A stretch of 6,057 bases of DNA from Pelotomaculum sp. (lineage in GTDB: Bacteria; Bacillota; Desulfotomaculia; Desulfotomaculales; Pelotomaculaceae), in NCBI GenBank assembly GCA_003489345.1, contig DNIT01000179.1:1820-7876 (forward strand), given 5' to 3'. The position numbers and the translations under genes are program-made. Below the pieces are notes generated by a model that saw only the letters and a program-made list of their open reading frames with translations, was not told where the DNA came from and did not search any database. Shown here piece by piece: positions 1-5,241 of the stretch; the first letter of the stretch is position 1; every line of letters starts with the position of its first letter.

Positions 1-2
1 CC

Positions 3-224
3 GCGCTGATGATGCAGCTGGGCTGTGACGGTATTTTTGTCGGCTCAGGCATCTTTAAATCCAAAGACCCTGCCGCCCGGGCTAAAGCGATTGTGGCGGC
101 TACCACCCATTACAACGACCCGCAGATCCTGGCGGAAGTTTCAAGGGATCTCGGCGAGGCCATGCCGGGGCTGGAGATCGCAAATATTGCCCCTGCGGAA
201 CGGATGCAGGACCGCGGCTGGTAA
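3..224 (+). CDS. pdxS: Pyridoxal 5'-phosphate synthase lyase subunit PdxS, 3' fragment
   Basis: Only the last 73 codons are present; the frame is open to the left edge, so the start lies outside the window. PdxS is the synthase subunit of the cytoplasmic PLP synthase. It condenses ribose 5-phosphate, glyceraldehyde 3-phosphate and ammonia supplied by PdxT. The fragment begins ALMMQLGCDGIFVGSGIF, the conserved C-terminal strand of the (beta/alpha)8 barrel with the GSG phosphate-binding turn. It continues through a KSKDPAARAKAIV helix and a HYNDP segment, and ends in the typical ERMQDRGW tail before TAA at 222-224. Full-length family members have roughly 290-295 residues, so about a quarter is visible. 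The next gene is pdxT, as expected, but 248 bases away, whereas the two are usually nearly adjacent. Identification is very secure. Confidence 0.96.
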   Translation, partial: ALMMQLGCDGIFVGSGIFKSKDPAARAKAIVAATTHYNDPQILAEVSRDLGEAMPGLEIANIAPAERMQDRGW

Positions 225-329
225 ATTCGGTCGTCAGTCGTTGGATGCCGGACGTCAGATTTTTAAATACAAGAGTACCGCAGGCAAAGCTATACCCAGA
301 TCCATACACATGAACCCGTAGAAATGCAA

Positions 330-335
330 TATAAT
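330..335 (+). promoter_or_regulatory. Possible -10 element upstream of pdxT
   Basis: A perfect TATAAT hexamer sits about 138 bases before the pdxT start. A TTGACA-like -35 is not visible at the right distance: the 17-base-spaced position reads CACATG. There is no correctly spaced TG extension either. In such AT-rich DNA a single hexamer is weak evidence. It is listed because the long gap before pdxT makes an internal promoter plausible. Confidence 0.2.
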
Positions 336-408
336 AGGCGTGGCTTTCTAAATGGAAATAATACTATAAATATGAGGCGCTTCTGAGACACTCTGACATT
401 AATATATA

Positions 409-432
409 AGAATATTTAAGAGAATATTTAAG
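409..432 (+). repeat. Perfect 12-base tandem repeat before pdxT
   Basis: AGAATATTTAAG occurs twice back to back (409-420 and 421-432) with no mismatch, ending 40 bases before the pdxT start codon. Each unit contains the near-palindrome AATATT. It could be a slippage duplication in AT-rich DNA, an UP-like or operator element, or part of the pdxT leader. The sequence alone does not decide. Confidence 0.85.
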
Positions 433-457
433 GTGAGATAAAGGGCCTTTATTCTGG

Positions 458-465
458 AAAGGAAG
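458..465 (+). promoter_or_regulatory. Ribosome binding site of pdxT
   Basis: AAAGGAAG lies 7 bases before the ATG at 473 and fixes that start. The protein begins MRVGVLALQG, exactly where PdxT proteins normally begin. Confidence 0.8.
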
Positions 466-472
466 TTGTAAA

Positions 473-1042
473 ATGAGAGTAGGGGTTCTGGCCCTCCAGG
501 GGGCCTTCAGGGAGCACCAGAAGGCGCTTGCCGCGTGCGGCGTGGAAACAGAGCAGATCAGGAAGCCGGAACAGCTTGCTAAAATCTCGGCTCTGGTAAT
601 CCCCGGTGGGGAGAGTACCACCATGGGCAAGCTGCTGATGGAATTTAACCTTCTTGAACCGATCAAAGAATTGGGGAAGCAGGGGATGCCGGTATTCGGC
701 ACTTGCGCCGGAATGATCCTTCTGGCTAAAGGGATAGCGGGCTCAACTCAGCCCCGCCTGGGTCTGATGGATATTACCGTGGAGCGCAACGCTTTCGGCC
801 GGCAGGTGGACAGCTTTGAAGCAGAGCTTGACGTCCCGGTTTTGGGAGAGGAACCTTTCCGCGCGGTCTTTATCCGGGCTCCGTATATCCTAAGCGTCGA
901 AAAAAGCGTTGAAGCGCTGACCAGCTTCGGGGGAAAAATTATTTTTGCCCGCCAGGGAAGGTTTTTAGCCGCTGCTTTTCACCCGGAATTGACCGGCGAT
1001 TTGCGGGTGCACCGTTATTTTCTGGAAAATTGCATATCATAA
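473..1042 (+). CDS. pdxT: Pyridoxal 5'-phosphate synthase glutaminase subunit PdxT
   Basis: This complete gene of 189 residues is of normal length for the family. PdxT is the class I glutamine amidotransferase partner of PdxS: it hydrolyses glutamine and channels ammonia into the PdxS barrel for PLP synthesis in the cytoplasm. Features visible in order: an N-terminal GVLALQGAFREH segment (residues 4-15); the PGGEST oxyanion-hole motif (44-49); the nucleophile elbow GTCAGM with catalytic Cys78; the PdxT-specific RNAFGRQVDSF segment (105-115); RAPYI (135-139); and the catalytic pair His170 and Glu172 in AAFHPEL. All triad residues are intact, so it should be active. The ATG at 473 is supported by the ribosome binding site and by family alignment from memory. 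It lies downstream of pdxS across an unusually long gap and may be transcribed with it or separately. Confidence 0.97.
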   Translation: MRVGVLALQGAFREHQKALAACGVETEQIRKPEQLAKISALVIPGGESTTMGKLLMEFNLLEPIKELGKQGMPVFGTCAGMILLAKGIAGSTQPRLGLMDITVERNAFGRQVDSFEAELDVPVLGEEPFRAVFIRAPYILSVEKSVEALTSFGGKIIFARQGRFLAAAFHPELTGDLRVHRYFLENCIS

Positions 1043-1094
1043 GGTAGGATCATGCATGTAAATATTGAGAATATATTGTTATTTTGTATCCCTA

Positions 1095-1123
1095 TTGCAT
1101 ATTGCCGTCATGTGTAGTAATAT
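1095..1123 (+). promoter_or_regulatory. Candidate promoter of the T-box/serine operon
   Basis: TTGCAT (1095-1100) and TAATAT (1118-1123) are separated by exactly 17 bases. They match the vegetative consensus at three and four of six positions. Transcription would begin near 1130, shortly before the first T-box helix, which is the right place. The surrounding DNA is AT-rich and offers other weak matches, so this is a candidate only. Confidence 0.3.
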
Positions 1124-1352
1124 TTTAAACAAGTTTATTTAATTATAGGGGATTGTTCCAAACTATAAACCCGGTGAAAGGGTAGAGTAATCCGTCGTAA
1201 ATCCTCTCAGAGAGCCGGTGGTGGCTGGAAACCGGCAGGAGCGGCGCAGATGAAATTGGCTCCCTGGAGGGGGCTTGCTGAAAGCAGAAGTAGGCAGGCA
1301 CGGTAGTTCCCGTTAGAACATGCGCAAGAGGACCGGAATCTTCCGGTCAAAA

Positions 1353-1367
1353 AGGGTGGCACCGCGG
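1353..1367 (+). promoter_or_regulatory. T-box antiterminator element
   Basis: AGGGTGGCACCGCGG matches the most conserved block of T-box leaders. In the antiterminator fold its AGGG pairs with the TCCCT that otherwise forms the left arm of the terminator. The TGGC bulge binds the free acceptor end of uncharged tRNA. The fourth base of the bulge, C1360, calls for a G discriminator base. Confidence 0.93.
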
Positions 1368-1373
1368 GAGAAG

Positions 1374-1419
1374 CCTCTCGTCCCTATGAATTTAAGGGGA
1401 CGAGAGGTTCATTATTTTG
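1374..1419 (+). terminator. T-box intrinsic terminator
   Basis: An 11-base-pair perfect stem (1374-1384 with 1397-1407) closes a loop of about 10-12 bases and is followed by the T-rich stretch TTCATTATTTT. The left arm overlaps the bases used by the antiterminator, so the two folds exclude each other. This is the switch point that stops transcription when charged tRNA is plentiful. Confidence 0.9.
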
Positions 1420-1458
1420 TGAACGCAATGTATACTGTAAAATTTTGTTTTGGCTAAG

Positions 1459-1467
1459 AAGGGAGAG
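1459..1467 (+). promoter_or_regulatory. Ribosome binding site deciding the aminotransferase start
   Basis: AAGGGAGAG lies 10 bases before GTG at 1478. It favours this GTG over the in-frame TTG at 1445, which lies upstream of the site and would add 11 residues (MFWLRRESFLQ) unlike the start of this family. Confidence 0.75.
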
Positions 1468-1477
1468 TTTTTTACAA

Positions 1478-2626
1478 GTGCAAGACAAACAATACCTGAT
1501 GATGCCGGGTCCTACGCCTGTTCCCCCGTCCGTGTATGCCGCCATGTCCAGGCCGGTAGGCGGGCACCGTACCGATGAATTTGCCCGGATGCACAAGCGG
1601 ATTGTTGAAAAGCTGAAGAGGGTTTTTCAGACCCAAAATGATATTTTTGTAATAACCAATTCCGGGACAGGTGCGCTGGAAACAGCCATCGCCAATACAG
1701 TAAGCGCCAAAGACAAGGTCCTGGCCTTGATCACCGGCAATTTCGGGGAACGCTTTGCCAATATTGCCAGGGCTTATGGCGCCGAGTTGCTAGAGGTTAA
1801 TTTTGGCTACGGCAAAGATGTGGACCTCTCGGTAGTCGAAGAAAAGCTGCGTCAGAATCCTGATGTAAAAGTGGTGCTGGCGACCCAGAACGAGACCTCC
1901 ACTGGTGTATGCAACGATATCGCCGGCATCGGCGCCCTGGTAGCCAGGACACCCGCATTACTCCTGGTGGACGGAGTCAGCGGGGTTGGAGCCATCGAGA
2001 TCAAGGTGGACGAGTGGGGCATTGACATGCTTTGCACGGCATCTCAAAAGGCATTCATGCTGCCGCCGGGACTGGCCATGGTCAGCGTCAGCGACAAGGC
2101 CTGGAGCGTGGTCAACAACAATAAAGCGCCCCGGTTTTACTTCAGTATCCCGGCCTTCAAAAAAGCCCTGGATAAGTGGAATACCGCTTACACCCCCAAT
2201 GTGACTCTGTTCTATGGGCTGGAAGCGGCACTGGAAATGATGGAAGCGGAAGGGCTGGACAATGTCTATACGCGCCATACCCTGCTGGCCCGCGCCACGC
2301 GTGCCGCCGTCAAGGCCCTGGGGTTACGGCTCCTGGCGGAAGAACGCTACGCCTCCAATGCCCTGACCGCGGTATGGGGACCGGAGGGAATTGCCGCCGA
2401 CGACCTCAGAAAAATTATTAAAAATAAATATGGGGTGATTTTTGCAGGCGGACAGGGCGAGGTAAAAGGCAAAATCATACGTATCGCCCACATGGGCTTT
2501 GCCGATAAGATGGACGTAGTTATTGCTATCAGCGCACTGGAAATGGGGCTGGCAGAGGCCGGTTGGCCCGTACAGCTGGGAGCGGGGATAGCGGCTGCGC
2601 AGGAAGTATTTTTAGGGAGGGTATAG
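1478..2626 (+). CDS. Class V PLP-dependent aminotransferase, probable phosphoserine-pathway transaminase
   Basis: The product has 382 residues from the GTG start, normal for the alanine-glyoxylate/serine-pyruvate/aspartate branch of fold-type I class V aminotransferases. Visible features are the N-terminal PGPTPVPPSV signature (10-19), a GHR turn (29-31), SGTGALE (62-68) that cradles the PLP phosphate, VDGVSG with the cofactor-contacting Asp165, SQKAF with the Schiff-base lysine Lys191, and RIAHMG with Arg336, expected to bind the substrate carboxylate. Both the serine-sensing T-box and the downstream serA, 2 bases away, suggest that it transaminates 3-phosphohydroxypyruvate to phosphoserine, the SerC step. 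However, it resembles the alanine/serine-glyoxylate group rather than classical SerC. Glyoxylate- or pyruvate-linked serine or glycine transamination is therefore a real alternative. The class is certain; the substrate is inferred from context. No gene symbol is given for that reason. Confidence 0.9.
   Translation: MQDKQYLMMPGPTPVPPSVYAAMSRPVGGHRTDEFARMHKRIVEKLKRVFQTQNDIFVITNSGTGALETAIANTVSAKDKVLALITGNFGERFANIARAYGAELLEVNFGYGKDVDLSVVEEKLRQNPDVKVVLATQNETSTGVCNDIAGIGALVARTPALLLVDGVSGVGAIEIKVDEWGIDMLCTASQKAFMLPPGLAMVSVSDKAWSVVNNNKAPRFYFSIPAFKKALDKWNTAYTPNVTLFYGLEAALEMMEAEGLDNVYTRHTLLARATRAAVKALGLRLLAEERYASNALTAVWGPEGIAADDLRKIIKNKYGVIFAGGQGEVKGKIIRIAHMGFADKMDVVIAISALEMGLAEAGWPVQLGAGIAAAQEVFLGRV
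2614..2620 (+). promoter_or_regulatory. Ribosome binding site of serA, inside the upstream gene
   Basis: AGGGAGG is a near-perfect Shine-Dalgarno site, 8 bases before ATG at 2629 and within the last codons of the aminotransferase gene. It fixes the serA start and indicates translational coupling. Confidence 0.85.
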
Positions 2627-2628
2627 CA

Positions 2629-4209
2629 ATGAAGGTACTGGTGCTTGACGGGGTTGAAGAAGAAGGCTTAGCCGCGCTGAGAGCGGAATCCGATATTGAA
2701 GTGGATGTCCGCAGCAAGCTCACCGAGGACGAACTGGTCGATATCATTGCAGAGTATGACGGGATGATTGTCAGGAGCGCCACCAAGGTGACGGCCCGGG
2801 TTTTGGAGCAAGCTTCCAAACTTAAGGTTGTCGGCCGGGCCGGTGTAGGAGTGGACAATATTGATGTGGCGGCCGCCACGGACAAGGGTGTATTGGTAGT
2901 CAACGCCCCCGACGGCAACACCATTGCCGCGGCGGAGCATACCATAGCGATGATGATGTCTCTGGCGCGCAACATTCCCCAGGCCAGCAGTACCCTTCGT
3001 TCCGGCAAATGGGATAAAAAATCTTTCATGGGAGTTGAACTGCGGGATAAGGTGCTGAGCATAATCGGCCTGGGCCGGATCGGGACGGCTGTGGCCAAAC
3101 GGGCCCAAGGCCTGGAAATGAAAGTTGTAGCCTATGATCCGTATCTTACTGAAGAAAGGGCCCAAATGCTCGGCGCTCAGCTGCTGCCACTGGAGGATAT
3201 CCTCATGATGGCGGATTTCATTACCTGTCATATTCCCTTAACCAAAGATTCTAAATACATTTTAGGGGCAAAGGCCTTTAGCCTGATGAAGCCGGGTGTA
3301 CGTATTATCAACTGTGCCAGGGGCGGCGTAGTTGATGAGCAGGCGCTTTATGAAGCCATGCAAACAGGGAAAGTAGCCGGCGCCGCCTTTGATGTGTTTG
3401 AGAAGGAACCAAATACCGATAGCCCCCTTTTTGCGTTCAACAACTTCATTGCCACGCCGCACCTGGGCGCTTCCACTTCGGAGGCCCAACTATGTGTGGC
3501 CTGTGATGTATCTCAAGAGCTAATTGCAGCGTTGCATGGAGAGTTTGTTAAAAATGCTGTCAATATCCCGTCCATGAGTCCCAAGGTGATGGCCACAGTC
3601 AAGCCCTACCTCAACCTGGCCGAGAAAATGGGGAAGTTTTGCGCCCAGTTGATTGATGGGCGCGTCAGCAAGGTTGAGGTAACCTACAACGGTGAGCTGG
3701 CCAACCAGGAAGTTGCCCCCCTGACAACTACTTTAATCAAGGGCTTCCTGGACACGATTCTCCAGGTGAAGGTGAACTTTGTCAATGCTCCCGTCCTGGC
3801 CAGAAACCGTGGCATTAACGTTGTCCAGCAGCAAGCCGTGGGGGAAGGCGACTATGCCAACCTGATTACCGTTAAAGCTGTTTCTGACAGGGAAGAAATT
3901 TCGGTGGCCGGGACCAATTTCGGCAAGGTCGACCCCCGTATTGTCTCAATTGACGGTTATCATGTCGATGCCATACCGGAAGGCCACATGCTTTATGTTC
4001 CCCACATTGACAAGCCGAGGATTATCGGTCCGGTGTGCAACCTGATTGGCGCTCACGATATCAATATTTCCGGAATGCAGGTCGGCCGGAAAATAATCGG
4101 CGGGAAAGCAGTGATGCTTCTGAATGTGGATGCGCCGGTTCCTGAGGAAACAATGCCTGAAATCGCCAAAATCGACGGAGTGCTGAGTGTTAGAAACGTA
4201 AGCATCTAA
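2629..4209 (+). CDS. serA: D-3-phosphoglycerate dehydrogenase SerA
   Basis: The product has 526 residues, the size of the long SerA form. It oxidises 3-phosphoglycerate to 3-phosphohydroxypyruvate with NAD+, the first committed step of serine synthesis in the cytoplasm. The N-terminal substrate domain contains GRAGVGVDNID (69-79). The Rossmann core has GLGRIG (147-152) with Asp170 (AYDPY), the usual ribose-binding acid that favours NAD. Catalytic residues are Arg231 (CARGG), Glu260 (EKEP) and His278 (TPHLGAST). An intervening (ASB-type) domain covers about 317-450, and a C-terminal ACT domain about 455-526 (LYVPHIDKPRIIGPV, then NISGMQVGR). The ACT domain commonly mediates serine feedback inhibition in this family. 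The upstream in-frame extension to 2563 overlaps the aminotransferase and lacks family similarity, so ATG 2629 is chosen. It is the second gene of the T-box operon; no serB phosphatase follows. Confidence 0.97.
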   Translation: MKVLVLDGVEEEGLAALRAESDIEVDVRSKLTEDELVDIIAEYDGMIVRSATKVTARVLEQASKLKVVGRAGVGVDNIDVAAATDKGVLVVNAPDGNTIAAAEHTIAMMMSLARNIPQASSTLRSGKWDKKSFMGVELRDKVLSIIGLGRIGTAVAKRAQGLEMKVVAYDPYLTEERAQMLGAQLLPLEDILMMADFITCHIPLTKDSKYILGAKAFSLMKPGVRIINCARGGVVDEQALYEAMQTGKVAGAAFDVFEKEPNTDSPLFAFNNFIATPHLGASTSEAQLCVACDVSQELIAALHGEFVKNAVNIPSMSPKVMATVKPYLNLAEKMGKFCAQLIDGRVSKVEVTYNGELANQEVAPLTTTLIKGFLDTILQVKVNFVNAPVLARNRGINVVQQQAVGEGDYANLITVKAVSDREEISVAGTNFGKVDPRIVSIDGYHVDAIPEGHMLYVPHIDKPRIIGPVCNLIGAHDINISGMQVGRKIIGGKAVMLLNVDAPVPEETMPEIAKIDGVLSVRNVSI

Positions 4210-4219
4210 AATTCCGGCA

Positions 4220-4260
4220 GTAATCATTGAGGCGCCCCGGGCGGGCGCCTCAATGATTAC
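4220..4260. terminator. Bidirectional terminator between serA and the converging permease gene
   Basis: A perfect 18-base-pair inverted repeat (4220-4237 with 4243-4260) leaves a 5-base loop. The inner part is GC-rich (GAGGCGCCC) and the outer part AT-rich (GTAATCATT). It starts 10 bases after the serA stop and ends 9 bases before the permease stop on the other strand, where a shared terminator belongs. A classical run of T is absent on the + side (GTTAGGGG follows). On the - side there is a short AATTTT about 8 bases beyond the stem. It may therefore act partly by RNA 3'-end stabilisation. Confidence 0.8.
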
Positions 4261-4269
4261 GTTAGGGGT

Positions 4270-5136
4270 TTATCGGGAGAGGGAACCGCTGTTAATTTGC
4301 TCCCCGCCTTTGACAAGGGCGCGGGTGAGACGGTCGAGGATGATTGCCAGGATTACGATACCGATGCCTCCCTCAAAACCAAGACCAACTTCAAGCTGCG
4401 TGATGGCGCGAAGCACGTCGTCACCCAGGCCGCCGGCGCCGATCATGGAGGCGATAACCACCATGGAAAGGGAAAGCATGATGGTTTGATTGATACCCGC
4501 CATAATGGTGGGCATCGACATAGGAAGCTGTACTTTAAATAACAATTGGTTCGAAGTGCTGCCAAAGGCCAGGGCTGCTTCAATCACATCTTCCGGTACC
4601 TGACGGATGCCCAGCTCCGTAAAGCGGATAACCGGCGGCATGGCAAAAATGATGGTGGACATAATGGCTGGAACAGTGCCGAGACCGAAAAAAATAATTG
4701 CCGGGATCAAGTAGACGAAGGCCGGTAATGTCTGCATAAAATCAAGGACCGGCCGCAGCGCCTGGGAAAGGAACTGATAACGTGCTGAAGCGATTCCGGT
4801 CGGCAGACCGATGACTACCGCAATAACCACTGCCGACAGGACGAGGCTCATCGTGCTCATGGTATGCTGCCAGAGACCGAGGTTATCAAGCAGCCATAAA
4901 CCTGCCGCTGTAAAGACAGCAAATTTCCAACCGCTGAGACGCCATGCCAGTATAATAAAAATCAGGAGCATAAGCCAGGACGGGGGTGTTTGAAACAGCA
5001 GCTCCACCAGGTTATACAGATATAGAATAAAAGCGGCGATTGCGTCAAAAAAAGCACCGAAGTTATCCGACAAGTATGCAACGAGCGTTTCAACCCATTT
5101 AGCCAGGGGAATCTCAAATGGAGTGATATCCAACAT
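4270..5136 (-). CDS. Glycine betaine/proline-type ABC transporter permease (ProW/OpuAB family)
   Basis: The product has 288 residues and should lie in the cytoplasmic membrane as the channel subunit of an osmoprotectant importer. An amphipathic N-terminal region of about 50 residues (KWVETLVAYLSDNFGAFFD) typical of ProW/OpuAB precedes hydrophobic segments at roughly 54-66, 72-84, 97-115, 137-152, 155-170, 213-233 and 255-268. The TMSLVLSAVVIAVVIGLPTGI stretch and PVLDFMQTLPAFVYLIP are strongly conserved in this family. The ATPase-docking EAA loop begins at Glu186 (EAALAFGSTSNQLLFKVQLP). The ATG start is backed by GGAAAGGGGG 5 bases upstream (complement of 5142-5151). The gene follows the binding-protein gene by 105 bases on the same strand and is the last gene of the unit. 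No ATPase gene is visible. Quaternary amine specificity is inferred from the family and the neighbour; choline, carnitine or proline betaine are alternatives. Confidence 0.94.
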   Translation of the reverse strand: MLDITPFEIPLAKWVETLVAYLSDNFGAFFDAIAAFILYLYNLVELLFQTPPSWLMLLIFIILAWRLSGWKFAVFTAAGLWLLDNLGLWQHTMSTMSLVLSAVVIAVVIGLPTGIASARYQFLSQALRPVLDFMQTLPAFVYLIPAIIFFGLGTVPAIMSTIIFAMPPVIRFTELGIRQVPEDVIEAALAFGSTSNQLLFKVQLPMSMPTIMAGINQTIMLSLSMVVIASMIGAGGLGDDVLRAITQLEVGLGFEGGIGIVILAIILDRLTRALVKGGEQINSGSLSR

Positions 5137-5204
5137 TTAACCCCCTTTCCGGAGCAAACCGGTTAATAGAAACCAACCATAATGGAAATATAAGATAATG
5201 AAGC

Positions 5205-5232
5205 GGCGGAGCCACACCATAACGGCTCCGCC
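5205..5232 (-). terminator. GC-rich intercistronic hairpin between binding protein and permease genes
   Basis: Perfect 9-base-pair arms (GGCGGAGCC at 5205-5213 and GGCTCCGCC at 5224-5232) enclose a 10-base loop. The hairpin begins 9 bases after the binding-protein stop on the - strand and is followed by the T-rich but interrupted TTCATTATCTTATATTT. It could be an attenuating terminator or an mRNA-stabilising stem. Either would give more binding protein than permease, a common arrangement in ABC importers. Confidence 0.6.
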
Positions 5233-5241
5233 CCTGCACGG

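Larger units (their letters stand above)
225..472. other. AT-rich pdxS-pdxT intergenic gap without a gene
   Basis: This 248-base stretch holds no convincing coding region. Short open frames across it lack ribosome binding sites and recognisable protein sequence. It becomes strongly AT-rich from about 320 onward. It contains one TATAAT hexamer (330-335), a 12-base tandem repeat (409-432) and the pdxT ribosome binding site. A T-run at 260-264 follows pdxS, but I could not draw a convincing GC stem before it, so I do not call a terminator. The length is unusual for a pdxST pair and would allow separate transcription of pdxT. Confidence 0.6.
1165..1419 (+). ncRNA. T-box leader (tRNA-sensing riboswitch), probably tRNA-Ser responsive
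   Basis: This cis-acting RNA reads the charging state of a tRNA and controls readthrough into the aminotransferase-serA operon. Stem I opens with a kink-turn formed by GGTGA (1173-1177) facing TGGA (1265-1268). Next come the loop E strands AGTA (1186-1189) and GAA (1252-1254), then helix CGTCG/CGGCG (1193-1197 with 1242-1246). The AGAGAGCCGG box (1209-1218) leads into the distal stem GCCGGT/ACCGGC. Stem II and the pseudoknot region end in CCGTTA (1310-1315). Stem III is an 8-pair hairpin (1331-1348). The hallmark T-box AGGGTGGCACCGCGG spans 1353-1367. Its bulge TGGC (1357-1360) would pair with a tRNA ending G-CCA, fitting tRNA-Ser (G73) but not glycine, isoleucine, leucine or alanine tRNAs. 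TCC (1261-1263, Ser) is one possible specifier, and its exact register is uncertain. The 5' boundary is approximate. Confidence 0.95.
1043..1477. other. Intergenic region between pdxT and the aminotransferase, mostly a T-box leader
   Basis: No coding region was found in these 435 bases. The first 120 or so are very AT-rich and probably hold the promoter of the serine operon. The T-box leader occupies about 1165-1419. The last 58 bases carry the ribosome binding site of the aminotransferase. I found no convincing intrinsic terminator directly after pdxT: an imperfect TGCAT/ATGCA pairing at about 1031-1060 lacks a GC stem and a T-run. Confidence 0.7.

Noticed and set aside
25..321. + strand open frame of 98 codons overlapping pdxS and the gap
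   Set aside because: Its first two thirds are an out-of-frame reading of the conserved PdxS tail, and the rest is unrecognisable. No ribosome binding site was seen.
1031..1060. Possible terminator after pdxT (TGCAT ... ATGCA)
   Set aside because: Pairing is short, AT-rich and imperfect, and no T-run follows directly. It is not adequate for an intrinsic terminator call.
1165..1419. tRNA gene or another riboswitch class in the leader
   Set aside because: There is no cloverleaf. The AGAGAG box, kink-turn, AGGGTGGCACCGCGG block and mutually exclusive terminator are specific to T-box RNAs.
1445..1477. TTG at 1445 as the aminotransferase start
   Set aside because: It lies before the AAGGGAGAG site, has no ribosome binding site of its own, and adds 11 residues that do not resemble the family N-terminus. 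GTG at 1478 is well placed.
2529..3231. Long open frames on the - strand opposite serA (ending at 2529 and 2668)
   Set aside because: They lie opposite strongly recognisable coding sequence, are low-complexity or unlike known proteins, and lack ribosome binding sites. They are shadows of the real reading frame.
3946..4227. - strand open frame of 93 codons over the serA 3' end and terminator
   Set aside because: It runs antisense to the conserved ACT domain and through the left arm of the terminator hairpin, with no supporting signals.
4220..4260. Inverted repeat as the end of a mobile element
   Set aside because: There is no transposase, no target duplication and no partner repeat. Its place between convergent genes is explained by termination.
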